This document shows, in pieces, positions 28,382 through 37,808 of a stretch of DNA of 64,000 nt (positions within the stretch are counted from its first letter, which is position 1; every line of letters begins with the position of its first letter). The notes beneath the pieces were generated by a model that saw only the letters and a list, made by a program, of their open reading frames with translations, did not search any database and was not told where the DNA came from. The translations under genes were made by a program, and so were the position numbers. This DNA comes from Hyphomicrobiales bacterium (GTDB lineage Bacteria; Pseudomonadota; Alphaproteobacteria; Rhizobiales; Rhizobiaceae): positions 434,001 to 498,000 of the forward strand of contig UBNV01000010.1 in the NCBI GenBank assembly GCA_900466945.1, in the 5' to 3' direction.

Positions 28382-30265
28382 TTGGCATGGGACGTAGTCT
28401 TTCGGACGGGGATTGCATTGCAGGCATCGCAGGACATCAGCGCGCTCCATACGCAAAGCGGGCGCAACACCCGGCTTGCGTCTGCGAAGTGGGCAGCAAA
28501 GCTGCTGTTTTCACTGGTTGCCGTGCTGCTCATGGGTGTCGGCAGCCTTCTCGGAAGCGCCGGAACGGCAAGCGCCCAGAACCGTACGCTCAACATCGAA
28601 TTCGTGCACACCGGCGAACGCGCGTCGATCACCTTCAAGCGCAATGGCCGCTATGATCCCAAGGGTCTGAAACAGCTCAACTACATCCTGCGCGACTGGC
28701 GCCGCAACGAGCCGACGAAGATGGACCCGCGCCTCTTCGACCTCGTTTGGGAGGTTTATCGCCAGTCCCGCGCCAAGGGCTATATCAAGGTCGTCTCCGC
28801 CTACCGTTCTCCGGCCACGAACTCCATGCTGCGTTCGCGCTCCAAGGGTGTCGCCAAGGAAAGCCAGCACATGCGCGGCACGGCGATGGACTTCTACATC
28901 CCGGGCGTCGCGCTGAAGACGCTGCGCGAACTGGGCGTGAAGATGCAGGCCGGCGGCGTCGGTTATTATCCGAATTCCGGTTCGCCTTTCGTCCATATGG
29001 ACGTGGCCGGCGTGCGGGCATGGCCACGCATGAACCGTCAGGATTTGGCCCGTCTCTTCCCCGACGGCAAGACAGTACACATTCCTTCGGATGGCAAGCC
29101 TTTGCCAGGCTACCAGCAGGCGCTGGCCGAATACAAGCGCCGCGTGGCTTCCGGCAATACCGTCATGATCGCCGAGGAGAAGTCGTCTTCGCGTCCCCGC
29201 AATTTCCTCGCCATGCTGTTCGGCGGCGGTGACGAAGACGAAGTCGAGGATATTCCTGAGCCCGCAGAACGTCCGGCAGTCGCTTCGCCGCAGCAGGCTC
29301 CGGCCGCGCCGCGCCAGCAGCCTGCCGTGACCGCGTCCGAACCTGTCATGGTTGCCGCTCTTCCGGGTGTCGATGCTGCGGAGGCGCCCGTACCGCAGGC
29401 TCGTCCCTCGCTGCGTCCGGCCGACAACAGTCTCGCGGTTGCCCTGTACCAGCCACCGCGCAATGCGGCAGAAGATGCGCTCCAGCAGGTCTCCAGTGGC
29501 GTTCCGGCCCCGGCCTCTCAGCCGACAGATGAATTTGCCGATCTCGCCTCGATGGCCGTGCCGGTTCCGACGCTACTCAATACGCGGCCGCAGGCCGGGA
29601 GCGCCGAGCAAGGCGTAATGACCGCTTCGATCGATCCGAGTGCCGAGGCCATCTTGCTCGCTGAAGGAATGGCTGTCCCCGTTCCTACGGCTCGTCCGCA
29701 GGTCGCAGAGGCATTGCTGGCGACAGCGCAGGCCGAAGCCGAGGCGGAGGTTGACGAAGTCGAGCAAGCCATTCTGTCGCCAGAAGCGGCTGCGGCCCTC
29801 GAAGACAGCAATATTCCGGAAATGGCAGCGCCGATCCCGTCGAGCGCCCCGGCCCAAGCCGAGCTTACCGCCGCACCCGCAGCCGTACCGGCGCAGAAAC
29901 CCGTGGAGGTCGCATCGATCCCACAGGAAACGACTGCCGTGGAAAGTACGACGCAGTTCGGCGACATGTTCGATACGCCGTCCGATCCCGTGCCCAATGC
30001 CGAAGCCACCATGCCCAAGAAGGGTGGCCGCCCTGGTCAGGAAGACGCCGAACGCGCCCATATGGCCATGTATGGCGGTACCAAGCTGACCAAGGGCATG
30101 ATCGAGCAGTGGGCATTGAACAAGGGCAAGTTCGAGGCTGTGACCAAACCGGTCAAGGCTCCGCGTGTCGTCTCTCGCTCGCTCGTTGCGCCCGCGACCG
30201 CTGTGCCGGATGGCTTCCGCCTTGATGCCACGACGATCGATCCGAGCCGCTTCGGGGCTCCGTGA
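28382..30265 (+). CDS. DUF882 (YcbK/M15-like) envelope protein with long Pro/Ala-rich tail
   Basis: A protein of up to 627 residues. A hydrophobic export segment (LLFSLVAVLLMGVGSLLG, ~42-60) precedes a DUF882/peptidase M15A-type domain (~70-235). That domain carries the zinc-ligand pattern in ESQHMRGTAMDFYIPG and the later His in PFVHMDVAGVR, suggesting a peptidoglycan amidase or carboxypeptidase fold. The remaining ~380 residues are low-complexity Ala/Pro/Glu with recurring short motifs such as VPVPTARPQ, VPQARPSLRP and MAAPIPSSAP. The start is not certain: TTG at 28382 gives the longest form and another TTG lies at 28418; no ATG is close. It follows the regulator gene and has its own terminator. 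Confidence 0.8.
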   Translation: MAWDVVFRTGIALQASQDISALHTQSGRNTRLASAKWAAKLLFSLVAVLLMGVGSLLGSAGTASAQNRTLNIEFVHTGERASITFKRNGRYDPKGLKQLNYILRDWRRNEPTKMDPRLFDLVWEVYRQSRAKGYIKVVSAYRSPATNSMLRSRSKGVAKESQHMRGTAMDFYIPGVALKTLRELGVKMQAGGVGYYPNSGSPFVHMDVAGVRAWPRMNRQDLARLFPDGKTVHIPSDGKPLPGYQQALAEYKRRVASGNTVMIAEEKSSSRPRNFLAMLFGGGDEDEVEDIPEPAERPAVASPQQAPAAPRQQPAVTASEPVMVAALPGVDAAEAPVPQARPSLRPADNSLAVALYQPPRNAAEDALQQVSSGVPAPASQPTDEFADLASMAVPVPTLLNTRPQAGSAEQGVMTASIDPSAEAILLAEGMAVPVPTARPQVAEALLATAQAEAEAEVDEVEQAILSPEAAAALEDSNIPEMAAPIPSSAPAQAELTAAPAAVPAQKPVEVASIPQETTAVESTTQFGDMFDTPSDPVPNAEATMPKKGGRPGQEDAERAHMAMYGGTKLTKGMIEQWALNKGKFEAVTKPVKAPRVVSRSLVAPATAVPDGFRLDATTIDPSRFGAP

Positions 30266-30296
30266 TACCCAATCGGGCTGGATTGCAGACAAAAAG

Positions 30297-30321
30297 AAAC
30301 CCGCCGGTCCGGCGGGTTTTC
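30297..30321. terminator. Bidirectional intrinsic terminator
   Basis: Stem AAACCCGCC / GGCGGGTTT with T-runs on both strands (TTTTC on plus, TTTCTTTTTG on minus), between the convergent DUF882 and gapR genes. Confidence 0.9.
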
Positions 30322-30342
30322 TATTTGGCTCGCTGATGTGGC

Positions 30343-30609
30343 TCAGCCTTCCGGCGGGCTCTCGATCATGCCCAGCGCTGCCAGGTAGGTGTCGAGGATG
30401 AGGTCCTCTTCCATACGCTCCTGGTCGTCCTTCTTGCGAAGTGCGATGACCTTCTTCAGGATCTTGGTGTCGAAGCCCATGGACTTGGCTTCGCCATAGA
30501 CGTCCTTGATGTCGTCTGCGATCGTCTTCTTTTCTTCTTCCAGGCGCTCGATGCGTTCGACAAAGGCACGGAGCTGGTCGCGGGCGACGCCGTGAGCGGC
30601 ATCAGACAT
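30343..30609 (-). CDS. gapR: GapR-family nucleoid-associated protein (DUF2312)
   Basis: An 88-residue DUF2312 protein. The family founder is Caulobacter GapR, an essential-for-fitness protein that clamps overtwisted AT-rich DNA ahead of the replication fork. Seen: an N-terminal coiled coil ([20 protein letters not shown]), the Lys-rich region ([29 protein letters not shown]) and [11 protein letters not shown] at the end. ATG 30609 is preceded by AAAGGAGATTGCCT, which excludes the ATG two codons upstream. It is the last gene of a minus-strand run with DUF1244 and the amidohydrolase. Confidence 0.92.
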   Translation of the reverse strand: MSDAAHGVARDQLRAFVERIERLEEEKKTIADDIKDVYGEAKSMGFDTKILKKVIALRKKDDQERMEEDLILDTYLAALGMIESPPEG

Positions 30610-30715
30610 AGGCAATCTCCTTTATTGCAGGGATGGCATTCTCAAGGTGGGTTTTCGTGGCGTCCACGTGCCGCGAAGCGGCGTCCGCGTCAAGCCCCAA
30701 AGCTCCAACGAGACG

Positions 30716-31021
30716 TCATTCCTGGGGGCGGTTGACCTCGAAGGCCTGTTGCTGGTCGGCGCTCGCCTCGCGCTGATGCAGCGTTTTCCACTCGTCATAG
30801 GGCATGCCGTAGACGATCTCACGGCTTTCGTCCTTCGAGAGATCCAGACCCTCTTCCTTCGCAGCGTCGAGATACCAGTTCGACAGGCAGTTCCGGCAGA
30901 AGCCGGCGAGGTTCATCAGGTCGATGTTCTGCACATCGGTGCGGTTGCGCAAGTGCGAGACGAGCCTGCGGAAGGCGGCGGCCTCGAGTTCGGTCTGCTG
31001 GTCCTTGGTCGGGAGCGTCAT
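30716..31021 (-). CDS. DUF1244 protein
   Basis: A 101-residue conserved small protein: AAAFRRLVSHLRNRTDVQNI, then LAGFCRNCLSNWYLDAA with two Cys three apart, then YGMPYDEWKTLHQ. The family is found across proteobacteria with no assigned function; the Cys pair could bind metal, which is only a guess. The start has AAGGAGAGAGAC. It begins 11 bp after the N-formylglutamate amidohydrolase stop, so the two are co-transcribed. Confidence 0.88.
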   Translation of the reverse strand: MTLPTKDQQTELEAAAFRRLVSHLRNRTDVQNIDLMNLAGFCRNCLSNWYLDAAKEEGLDLSKDESREIVYGMPYDEWKTLHQREASADQQQAFEVNRPQE

Positions 31022-31032
31022 GTCTCTCTCCT

Positions 31033-31842
31033 TCAGGGCGCGACCGGCTGATTGGGGTAGGGGCCGGTGCGCGAGTGGTGCAGCTGATATTCGTGCAGCT
31101 TCGGGTCGGTATTGAGGCGCTCGAAGATCGGAGCCAGACGATCCGTCCAGGACGCGACGCCGGTCGCGTCAGCGATCAGGTCCTGTCGGACTTCCAGTAG
31201 TGCGTGCGGCATACCCGTCATCATGCAGTGGCGATACATGGTGTCGCCCTTTAAGGCGCCATCATAGGGTTCGTTGTCGCCGACCAGGATATCGCCCAAT
31301 GCTTCGAGACCGTCGATCAGGGGACGAACGGCGCGCGCGTCCGTATCCCAGAGCACGGCCGCATGCCAGGGCCGCGGCACGCCTTTCCAGGAGGGCGTAT
31401 AGGAATGCAGCGAGAGCACGAGCGGCGCCTTGCCGGAGGCGTCTGCGACTTTCGCGATCACCTCCGAGACAGCCCTGTGATAGGGGCGGTGATAGGTCTC
31501 GATGCGGTGCTGCCATTCCTCAGGTGTAATGGGATGGTTGCCAGGCACGATGGCGCCGTCGGAAATGCGCATGATGATGGTGGGATCGTCCTCGCCGCGA
31601 TTCGGATCTATGAGCAAACGGGAGAAGCGCGACATGACGGCGGGAACGCCGAGCCTTGCTGCGAGCTGTCGGGTCAGCGGTTCGATACCAATGTCATAGG
31701 CAATGTGTCGGCCGAAAGCACTGTCGGGCAGGCCTAACCGGCCATACGGTGCAGGCACATGGTTCGTCGCATGGTCGGCCAGAAGCACGAGGCCGGCGTC
31801 GAATCGGCCATCCAATATCTCGAAAACAGGGGAAACATTCAT
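31033..31842 (-). CDS. N-formylglutamate amidohydrolase family protein
   Basis: A 269-residue cytoplasmic hydrolase of the FGase (HutG-like) family. Features: VLLADHATNHVPAPYGRLGL with the His/Asn near the metal site, HIAYDIGIEPLTRQLAARLG, RFSRLLIDPNRGEDDPTII, LVLSLHSYTPSWKGV and MPHALLEVRQDLI. The true substrate may be an N-formyl amino acid. No hut genes are nearby, so a general role in N-formyl amino acid removal is as likely as histidine catabolism. It is the first gene of the run with DUF1244. Confidence 0.87.
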   Translation of the reverse strand: MNVSPVFEILDGRFDAGLVLLADHATNHVPAPYGRLGLPDSAFGRHIAYDIGIEPLTRQLAARLGVPAVMSRFSRLLIDPNRGEDDPTIIMRISDGAIVPGNHPITPEEWQHRIETYHRPYHRAVSEVIAKVADASGKAPLVLSLHSYTPSWKGVPRPWHAAVLWDTDARAVRPLIDGLEALGDILVGDNEPYDGALKGDTMYRHCMMTGMPHALLEVRQDLIADATGVASWTDRLAPIFERLNTDPKLHEYQLHHSRTGPYPNQPVAP

Positions 31843-32027
31843 CAGTTTGAAGCCATCGTCTGCTACAAGTGCTTGATCGCATGGGGAATGGGGGAGCGCA
31901 AGCTTTCATGGCTGTCACGTTTGTGCCAAGATCGCACATAAAGGTTCCAGTACTGACCAAAGACAGAAAATATAATCGATTAGAGTTGCGTTGACATTCT
32001 CTGGTCAGCATCGCAAGAAGGCATCCC

Positions 32028-32534
32028 ATGCGCATTTTTGGAGTTCCGGCGGCAATCGTGCATCACTCGATCAGACAGACTTTTGACCGTGCTGCGGCAC
32101 GTTTTCTGAAGCCCCTCCTGATCGCGGGTGCGTTGTTTTCGCCGATGCTTGCAGCCTCTGCCGCCCAGGCCGAGTTCCGCGTCTGCAACGGCACGCAAAA
32201 CCTCGTCGGAGCGGCTGTCGGTTACCGGGCGGAAGAGGGTTGGATCACGGAAGGCTGGTGGCAAGTTCCCGCCGGCACGTGTGCCACGCTCATCGAGGGC
32301 GAACTCCAATCGCGATACTATTATCTCTATGCTGAGGATGCTGCCCGCGGTGGTCGTTGGACCGGTGACATCAACATGTGTGTTGCCGAAAACGAGTTCA
32401 AGATCGTCGGCGTGAAGGACTGCTTCGCACGCGGCTATCAGCAGATGGGATTCAAGGAATATGACACCGGCAGGCAGGGGAGCTGGATGGTCCAGCTATC
32501 CGATACGTCGGGCACCCAGGAAAGCCAGAACTGA
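32028..32534 (+). CDS. Exported DUF1036 protein
   Basis: A 168-residue protein with an N-terminal membrane or signal segment (LLIAGALFSPMLAASAAQA) after an unusually long ~28-residue leader. The mature DUF1036 domain has FRVCNGTQNLVGAAVGYRAE, WQVPAGTCATLIEG, YYYLYAEDAA and four Cys that could form disulfides. Function unknown. Its stop codon overlaps the pyruvate kinase ATG by one base (TGATG), so the two are translationally coupled. Confidence 0.85.
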   Translation: MRIFGVPAAIVHHSIRQTFDRAAARFLKPLLIAGALFSPMLAASAAQAEFRVCNGTQNLVGAAVGYRAEEGWITEGWWQVPAGTCATLIEGELQSRYYYLYAEDAARGGRWTGDINMCVAENEFKIVGVKDCFARGYQQMGFKEYDTGRQGSWMVQLSDTSGTQESQN

Positions 32535-33973
32535 TGAAGCGCAACCGCAAAGTAAAGATCCTCGCCACGCTCGGTCCCGCCTCTTCCGATGAGGCGATGA
32601 TCCGAAAGCTTCACGAAGCCGGCGCCGATCTTTTCCGCATCAATATGAGCCATTCGAGCCATGAGATGCTGCGGACCCTCATCCAGCGCATCCGTAACGT
32701 CGAGGCCGCCTGTGGTCGCCCCATTGGCATCCTCGCCGATCTGCAGGGACCGAAGCTGCGCGTCGGCAAGTTTGCCGATACGACGGTCGAGCTGAAGGCC
32801 GGGCAAACGTTCACCCTCGACAGCAACGAGGCGCCCGGTGACGCGACCCGCGTCTACCTGCCGCATCCGGAAATCCTTGAATCGGTGAAGCCGGGCGACC
32901 GTCTGCTGATCGATGACGGAAAGCTGCATCTGAAGGCTGTCAAATGTGATGGCAAGACGATTGTGACCGAAGTCGTATCCGGCACGAAGATCTCCGACCG
33001 CAAGGGCGTCAGCCTCCCCGATACCATTCTCGCCACCGGCGTGTTGACCGACAAGGACCGGGCCGACCTCGATGCCGTGCTCGCGACCAACGACGTCGAC
33101 TGGGTTGCGCTCTCGTTCATCCAGCGTCCGGAAGATCTGGCCGAGGTGCGCAAGATCGCCAAGGGCCGTGTGGGCCTGATGTCGAAGATCGAAAAGCCGC
33201 AGGCGATCGAGCGCATCGACGAGATTATCGCGCTTTCCGACGCGCTGATGGTCGCGCGTGGTGACTTGGGCGTGGAAATGCCGCTTGAGCGCGTTCCCGG
33301 TATTCAGAAGCAGCTGATCCGCGCCTGCCGCCGCGAAGGCAAGCCTGTTGTCGTTGCGACCCAGATGCTGGAATCGATGATCAGTGCTCCGGTCCCGACA
33401 CGTGCGGAAGTATCCGACGTCGCGACGGCCGTCTTCGAAGGTGCCGACGCGATCATGCTCTCGGCTGAATCGGCTTCCGGCCAGTACCCGGTCGAAGCCG
33501 TGGCGACCATGGCGTCGATTGCCCATACGGTTGAGCGCGAGCCTCACTATCCGGGCATCATCTACGCCCAGCGCGCCCAGCCGGAAGCGACCGGTGCCGA
33601 CGCCATTTCGCTGGCGGCCCGCCAGATCGCAGAAACGCTGCGCCTGCAGGCGATCGTCTGTTACACGTCGTCGGGCAATACGGGTCTGCGCGCCTCGCGC
33701 GAACGCCCTGAAGTGCCGATCATCGCGCTGTCGCCGGTCATCCAGACCGCCCGCCGCCTCTCGGTCGTCTGGGGCCTGCACTGCGTTGTTTCGTCGGAGC
33801 CGACCGATCTCGACGAGATGGTCAATGGTGCCTGCCGGATCGTGGTCGATGAAGGTTTCGGCAAACCGGGCGACCGGGTCATCATCTCCGCCGGCGTTCC
33901 GCTTGGCACGCCCGGTTCGACCAACATGCTGCGCATTGCCTATATCGGCTCTGACGGCCAGAGCGGGATCTGA
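32534..33973 (+). CDS. pyk: Pyruvate kinase
   Basis: A 479-residue glycolytic enzyme converting phosphoenolpyruvate and ADP to pyruvate and ATP. Motifs: KILATLGPAS, FRINMSHSSHEM, the catalytic Lys in MSKIEKPQAIERIDEI, the metal and substrate loop ALMVARGDLGVEMP, VATQMLESMI and the C-terminal GRPGxxxIIS-type text VIISAGVPLGTPGSTN. The length is typical. It is the second gene of the DUF1036-pyk operon and has a strong terminator. The other central-carbon genes in the window (fba, pgk, gap, tkt) lie more than 20 kb away. Confidence 0.97.
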   Translation: MKRNRKVKILATLGPASSDEAMIRKLHEAGADLFRINMSHSSHEMLRTLIQRIRNVEAACGRPIGILADLQGPKLRVGKFADTTVELKAGQTFTLDSNEAPGDATRVYLPHPEILESVKPGDRLLIDDGKLHLKAVKCDGKTIVTEVVSGTKISDRKGVSLPDTILATGVLTDKDRADLDAVLATNDVDWVALSFIQRPEDLAEVRKIAKGRVGLMSKIEKPQAIERIDEIIALSDALMVARGDLGVEMPLERVPGIQKQLIRACRREGKPVVVATQMLESMISAPVPTRAEVSDVATAVFEGADAIMLSAESASGQYPVEAVATMASIAHTVEREPHYPGIIYAQRAQPEATGADAISLAARQIAETLRLQAIVCYTSSGNTGLRASRERPEVPIIALSPVIQTARRLSVVWGLHCVVSSEPTDLDEMVNGACRIVVDEGFGKPGDRVIISAGVPLGTPGSTNMLRIAYIGSDGQSGI

Positions 33974-33998
33974 TCCCGGCGCCGCAGCCTTGATTTTG

Positions 33999-34023
33999 AA
34001 AAGCCGCCTTCGGGCGGTTTTTT
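33999..34023 (+). terminator. Intrinsic terminator of pyk
   Basis: Stem AAAAGCCGCC / GGCGGTTTT on a TTCG tetraloop followed by a T-run, 25 bases after the pyk stop. Confidence 0.9.
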
Positions 34024-34030
34024 GTTGGCG

Positions 34031-35101
34031 CTATTGGCCCGCCTGCAGGGAAGGGGCCGCGCCCGCCGGCTCGACACGGCTGGCAGCGAGGCGAGGCTCT
34101 GCCAGACGTGCCATGGCCTGCAAATCGCGTTCTTGGCCGGCGATCTTTTCCAATGCGGCGATGACGATCTCCGTCACGATATAATCCGGCTTGTGGCCGA
34201 GGCCCTCGATCCAGACGAGTTCGGATCCGGCGATGTCCCTGGCGAGACCTTTGGAATGGATCTCTTCCAGCACAATCTCGTCGGCGTCGCCGGTGATGAT
34301 CACAGTCGGTCTAGCGATCTCGCGGTAGCGAGGCGCAAAGGCGGTGACATAGGCATGCAGGCCGGCCACGTCCTTTGCGTTTGAGCCGAAGGCGGACGGG
34401 CGCAGAACGAGCGCCGGGCCCGTGTTCTCGAGATAGGTCTGTGGGCGCGGGTTCGGTGCGAAGACGTGATCTGTCGCAGCCTCAATTCGCATCATGCCGG
34501 CATGCAGGGCCACCGTATGACAGAAGATCGGGCCGATGACCGGTGCGGAAGCGAGGTGGTAGTACCAGTCCACGCCACCCGGCCAAGGATGGGTGGCAGC
34601 AGCGAGGAAGACGAGCCCCTCGACCTTATCCGGATGCAGCACGCCGAAGCTCGCCGCGATCGCGCCGCCGAAGGAATGGCCGACGATGATCGCCCGCTCG
34701 ATACCCTTCCTCTCCATCAGGCGTGCGACCGCATTCGCCTGCCCCTCTGGCGTGTCGTTCTGGGGGCCGCCACGCTCGGAATAGCCGTGCCCTGGCCGAT
34801 CGACGAAGAGAAGTTCGGCGCGGCCGCGCAACGGTTCCAGGAAGGCGCCTGCCTGGTCCCGGAGATTGCCGGAGGCGCCATGGATGAAGACGATCGGCGG
34901 CAGGTCCGCGTCGGACCCAGCGGGCACGTGAAGGGCGTTGAGCTTATAGCCGCTAACATCGGTCAGTTCGCCGATGTTCGGGCTTTGCGCCCCGATTGCA
35001 CGCGCACGAATCTGCGTCGCTATGGCGAGGGCTACGAGGGCGAGAACGACGACGAGCGCGATGGTAAGCAAGACGAGACCGATACGGGGGAGTGTGAGCA
35101 A
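34031..35101 (-). CDS. Alpha/beta hydrolase, membrane-anchored
   Basis: A 356-residue alpha/beta-fold hydrolase. An N-terminal hydrophobic helix (IGLVLLTIALVVVLALVALA) anchors it or acts as an export signal. The fold motifs are PPIVFIHGASGN (oxyanion loop), FVDRPGHGYSERGG, the nucleophile elbow IIVGHSFGGAIAAS, the late Asp in VIITGDADEIV and His in IEGLGHKPDY. The substrate is unknown; it resembles haloperoxidase/lipase-type relatives. The start codon is TTG at 35101, with no good ATG in frame. It is convergent with pyk and directly downstream of the TPR gene. Confidence 0.87.
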   Translation of the reverse strand: MLTLPRIGLVLLTIALVVVLALVALAIATQIRARAIGAQSPNIGELTDVSGYKLNALHVPAGSDADLPPIVFIHGASGNLRDQAGAFLEPLRGRAELLFVDRPGHGYSERGGPQNDTPEGQANAVARLMERKGIERAIIVGHSFGGAIAASFGVLHPDKVEGLVFLAAATHPWPGGVDWYYHLASAPVIGPIFCHTVALHAGMMRIEAATDHVFAPNPRPQTYLENTGPALVLRPSAFGSNAKDVAGLHAYVTAFAPRYREIARPTVIITGDADEIVLEEIHSKGLARDIAGSELVWIEGLGHKPDYIVTEIVIAALEKIAGQERDLQAMARLAEPRLAASRVEPAGAAPSLQAGQ

Positions 35102-35174
35102 TGGGGGAGCTTCCGGGAGCGATGTTGTCTGCAGGAGATCGTGCTGCAGCGCCGTTCGTCAAGGGAAGTCCGCC

Positions 35175-35810
35175 TCATGTCCGCTGGCCGGCGAGTTCCT
35201 CCGAGAGTTTGGAGACGATCTCCTGAGCTTCGCGGTCGGCCGGGAAGATTTCGAGGTAGCGTTCCCAGGCCTTCAAGGCGCCGTCCTTGCTGCCGCGCTC
35301 GGTCAGTATGCCGGCGAGGCCTGCAATGGCGCCGAAGTGGCGAGGTTCGAGGTCGAGCACCTTTTCGATATCCGACACGGACTTCTGGTAGTTGCCCATG
35401 CTGAAATGCAGCGTGGCCCGCTGGTTCCATGCGCCGACGAAGTCAGGTTTCAAAGTGATGGCCTGGTCGATGAAGTCGAGGGCGGCCGCATTGCGCTTTT
35501 CGGCGGCTGCCTTGGCGGACCACTGCATCAGCAGATTTATCGTGGGGCTCGGGGAGTCGCTCCAGGTGGCCATGGCTGTGTTTGCGATCTGGCGGGCGGC
35601 CTGTGGGTCGCGCTCGCGTCTCAGTTCCGAGAGAAGCTCATCCACCGATTTCGGCTTCGCCGGCGGCTTCAGAGGGATCTGCTCGACGGGGGCCTGGGTC
35701 GCCTGAGTGCCGTCCTGCTGCTCGGGTGCCTGCGCCGAGACAGATCCGGCGAAAAGCAGGGCGGGCAGGAGCGGGAAGCTGAGGGCGAGTCGCAATGAAA
35801 AACGGCGCAT
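35175..35810 (-). CDS. Exported tetratricopeptide-repeat protein
   Basis: A 211-residue protein with a signal peptide (LRLALSFPLLPALLFAGSVSAQ), a Pro/Gln-rich linker and TPR helices from ~residue 65 on (AAALDFIDQAITLKPDFVGA, QRATLHFSMGNYQKSVSDIE, KVLDLEPRHFGAIAGLAGIL). TPRs mediate protein contacts, so this is probably a periplasmic scaffold. No partner can be named. It is co-directional with the alpha/beta hydrolase 73 bp downstream. Confidence 0.87.
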   Translation of the reverse strand: MRRFSLRLALSFPLLPALLFAGSVSAQAPEQQDGTQATQAPVEQIPLKPPAKPKSVDELLSELRRERDPQAARQIANTAMATWSDSPSPTINLLMQWSAKAAAEKRNAAALDFIDQAITLKPDFVGAWNQRATLHFSMGNYQKSVSDIEKVLDLEPRHFGAIAGLAGILTERGSKDGALKAWERYLEIFPADREAQEIVSKLSEELAGQRT

Positions 35811-35924
35811 GCAGGGAAGGTAGTCCCTCAGCGCCGTCTTTCAAACTCAAATTTCCGATATCAACACGCCGCAGCTGCGGCGGGCAGTCCGTGCAGACTC
35901 AAGGGATCCGAAGATCCCGGGGCA

Positions 35925-36050
35925 TCAGCCCTGGCGAGCCTTGAAGCGCGGGTTCTGCTTGTTGATGATGTAAACACGGCCCTTGCGGCGAACCAGACGG
36001 TTGTCGCGATGACGGGCCTTAAGCGCTTTCAGCGAGTTCTTGATCTTCAT
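35925..36050 (-). CDS. rpmJ: Ribosomal protein bL36, cysteine-free form
   Basis: A 41-residue large-subunit protein: [14 protein letters not shown], then [20 protein letters not shown]. It lacks the three Cys and one His that hold zinc in the classical form, so it is the zinc-independent type. ATG 36050 is the family start; a longer in-frame reading upstream has no homology. It is monocistronic, behind a terminator. Confidence 0.95.
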   Translation of the reverse strand: MKIKNSLKALKARHRDNRLVRRKGRVYIINKQNPRFKARQG

Positions 36051-36105
36051 TTTTCTGGTCCACAACGATTGTCGGGGAATGTGCCATTCACCCACTGTGA
36101 TCAAA

Positions 36106-36132
36106 CAATCAAAAGCGCGCCGCTGGGCGCGC
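36106..36132 (-). terminator. Intrinsic terminator downstream of purEK
   Basis: On the minus strand GCGCGC, 6-base loop, GCGCGC, then TTTTGATTGTTTG. It lies about 97 bases after the purK stop and 65 bases before rpmJ, separating the two transcripts. Confidence 0.75.
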
Positions 36133-36228
36133 CCCTGAAGAGTTGGCGGCAATTAGCCCGAGGGAGGCCTTGCTGTCAACATGCCCGGCGGAAAATGCAG
36201 GACAGAACCGGCTAAAAAACAGGGAAAA

Positions 36229-37293
36229 TCAGTCGCGAAAGGGCAGGATTTCGGTGACATGACCCATCTTGCGGCCCGGGCGGGCTTCCGTCTTGCCATA
36301 GAGATGGACGAGTACGTTGGGCTTTGCCAGCCAGGCTGGCACAGAATCGATATCGTCGCCGATCAGATTCGTCATCACGCAATCGGAGTGGCGCACGGTG
36401 TCGCCAAGCGGCAGGGATGCTACCGCGCGGATGTGCTGCTCGAACTGCGAAACGATGCAGGCGGCCTCCGTCCAGTGGCCGGAATTGTGGACGCGGGGCG
36501 CGATCTCGTTGGCGATGAGGCTGCCATCCTCGAGCACGAAAAACTCCATGCCGACGACGCCGACATAGGCGAGACCGTCGAGAAGCTTCGTCGCGGCCTC
36601 GCGAGCAGCCTTGGCCGTGTCAGCGGTGATGGCGGCGGGTTGGGTCGAGGTGTGCAGGATTCCGTTGCGGTGAACGTTCTCGGTCGGGTCGTAGCACCGG
36701 ACCTGGCCGTCGGTGCCGCGCGCGGCGATGATCGAGATCTCGCGGACGAAGGGCACGAAACTTTCTAGGATCAGCGGGACGGCTCCGAGGGCTTCGTAGC
36801 CGCCGGAGACAGAATCCCCCTTGCGATAGACCTTCTGGCCTTTGCCGTCATAACCGAGGCGGCAGGTCTTCAAGACACCCTCGCCACCGAAGTCGGCAAG
36901 GGCGCGTTCGAGATCGGCCTGGCTGTTCACGGCGTGGAAGCGGGCGGTCTCGATGCCGGACGCGTTGAGGAAGCGCTTTTCCGTCAGCCGGTCCTGAGCG
37001 ACTTCGAGTGCCTTCGGTGGCGGATACACCGGGACGCTGGCTGCGAGCATTTCTGCGGCCGTGACCGGCACGTTTTCGAATTCGTACGTGATGACGTCAC
37101 AGAGGCGGGCGAGTTCGGCCAAAGCTGCCGGGTCGTCGTAAGCTGCCGTGATCTGCTGGTTTGCCAATTGGGCGGCCGGGCTGTCGGCCTGGGGCTCAAG
37201 GATCACGGTGCGGAAGTTCAGGCGAGCGGCAGACATGGCCAGCATGCGGCCGAGCTGGCCGCCACCGATGATGCCGATGGTGCGGATGGTCAT
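36229..37293 (-). CDS. purK: 5-(carboxyamino)imidazole ribonucleotide synthase
   Basis: A 354-residue ATP-grasp enzyme of purine synthesis that carboxylates AIR to N5-CAIR. Motifs: [20 protein letters not shown] at the N-terminus, TYEFENVP, the ATP-grasp loop [48 protein letters not shown] and [14 protein letters not shown]. It begins with an ATGA overlap with the purE stop, and PurE uses its product. Confidence 0.97.
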   Translation of the reverse strand: MTIRTIGIIGGGQLGRMLAMSAARLNFRTVILEPQADSPAAQLANQQITAAYDDPAALAELARLCDVITYEFENVPVTAAEMLAASVPVYPPPKALEVAQDRLTEKRFLNASGIETARFHAVNSQADLERALADFGGEGVLKTCRLGYDGKGQKVYRKGDSVSGGYEALGAVPLILESFVPFVREISIIAARGTDGQVRCYDPTENVHRNGILHTSTQPAAITADTAKAAREAATKLLDGLAYVGVVGMEFFVLEDGSLIANEIAPRVHNSGHWTEAACIVSQFEQHIRAVASLPLGDTVRHSDCVMTNLIGDDIDSVPAWLAKPNVLVHLYGKTEARPGRKMGHVTEILPFRD

Positions 37294-37790
37294 GGGGCCT
37301 CGTCTACGGGATATTCGGCGACGGATGCCGTCTGGCGCTCGATCCAGTCGTCGAGCCGCTCAGCCAGATCTTCATCGAAGACTGCGAGGACGCGGGCTGC
37401 GAGCAGACCTGCATTCACGGCGCCCGCCCGTCCGATCGCAAGCGTGCCGACCGGAATGCCGGCTGGCATCTGCACGATGGAATACAGGCTGTCGAGGCCA
37501 GACATGGATTTCGATTGAACCGGTACGCCAAAGACAGGAAGGGGTGTGAGCGATGCGACCATGCCCGGCAGGTGCGCTGCGCCGCCTGCGCCGGCAATGA
37601 TCACCTTGAAACCCTCGTCGCGCGCTCCTTTCGCGAAAGAGACCATGCGGTCGGGCGTGCGATGGGCCGAAACAATCCTGGCTTCGTAGGAGACGCCGAT
37701 TGCGTCGAGCGTGTCGGCCGCATTTTTCATGGTTTCCCAGTCGGACTGGCTTCCCATGATGATGGCGACGGGCGGGCACTCAGCTGTCAT
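37290..37790 (-). CDS. purE: N5-CAIR mutase
   Basis: A 166-residue class I PurE that rearranges N5-CAIR to CAIR. The N-terminal [50 protein letters not shown] and [20 protein letters not shown] cover the active site. It overlaps purK by four bases (ATGA) on the same strand and is the first gene of the operon; a DUF465 gene lies 18 bp downstream-side on the same strand before it. Confidence 0.97.
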   Translation of the reverse strand: MTAECPPVAIIMGSQSDWETMKNAADTLDAIGVSYEARIVSAHRTPDRMVSFAKGARDEGFKVIIAGAGGAAHLPGMVASLTPLPVFGVPVQSKSMSGLDSLYSIVQMPAGIPVGTLAIGRAGAVNAGLLAARVLAVFDEDLAERLDDWIERQTASVAEYPVDEAP

Positions 37791-37808
37791 CAGGCTATCC
37801 TTCTGCCG

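Noticed and set aside
36051..36228. Possible 6S or other small RNA between purK and rpmJ, given the isolated terminator.
   Set aside because: The stretch is too short and I could not draw the long bubbled hairpin of 6S RNA; the terminator is explained by purEK.
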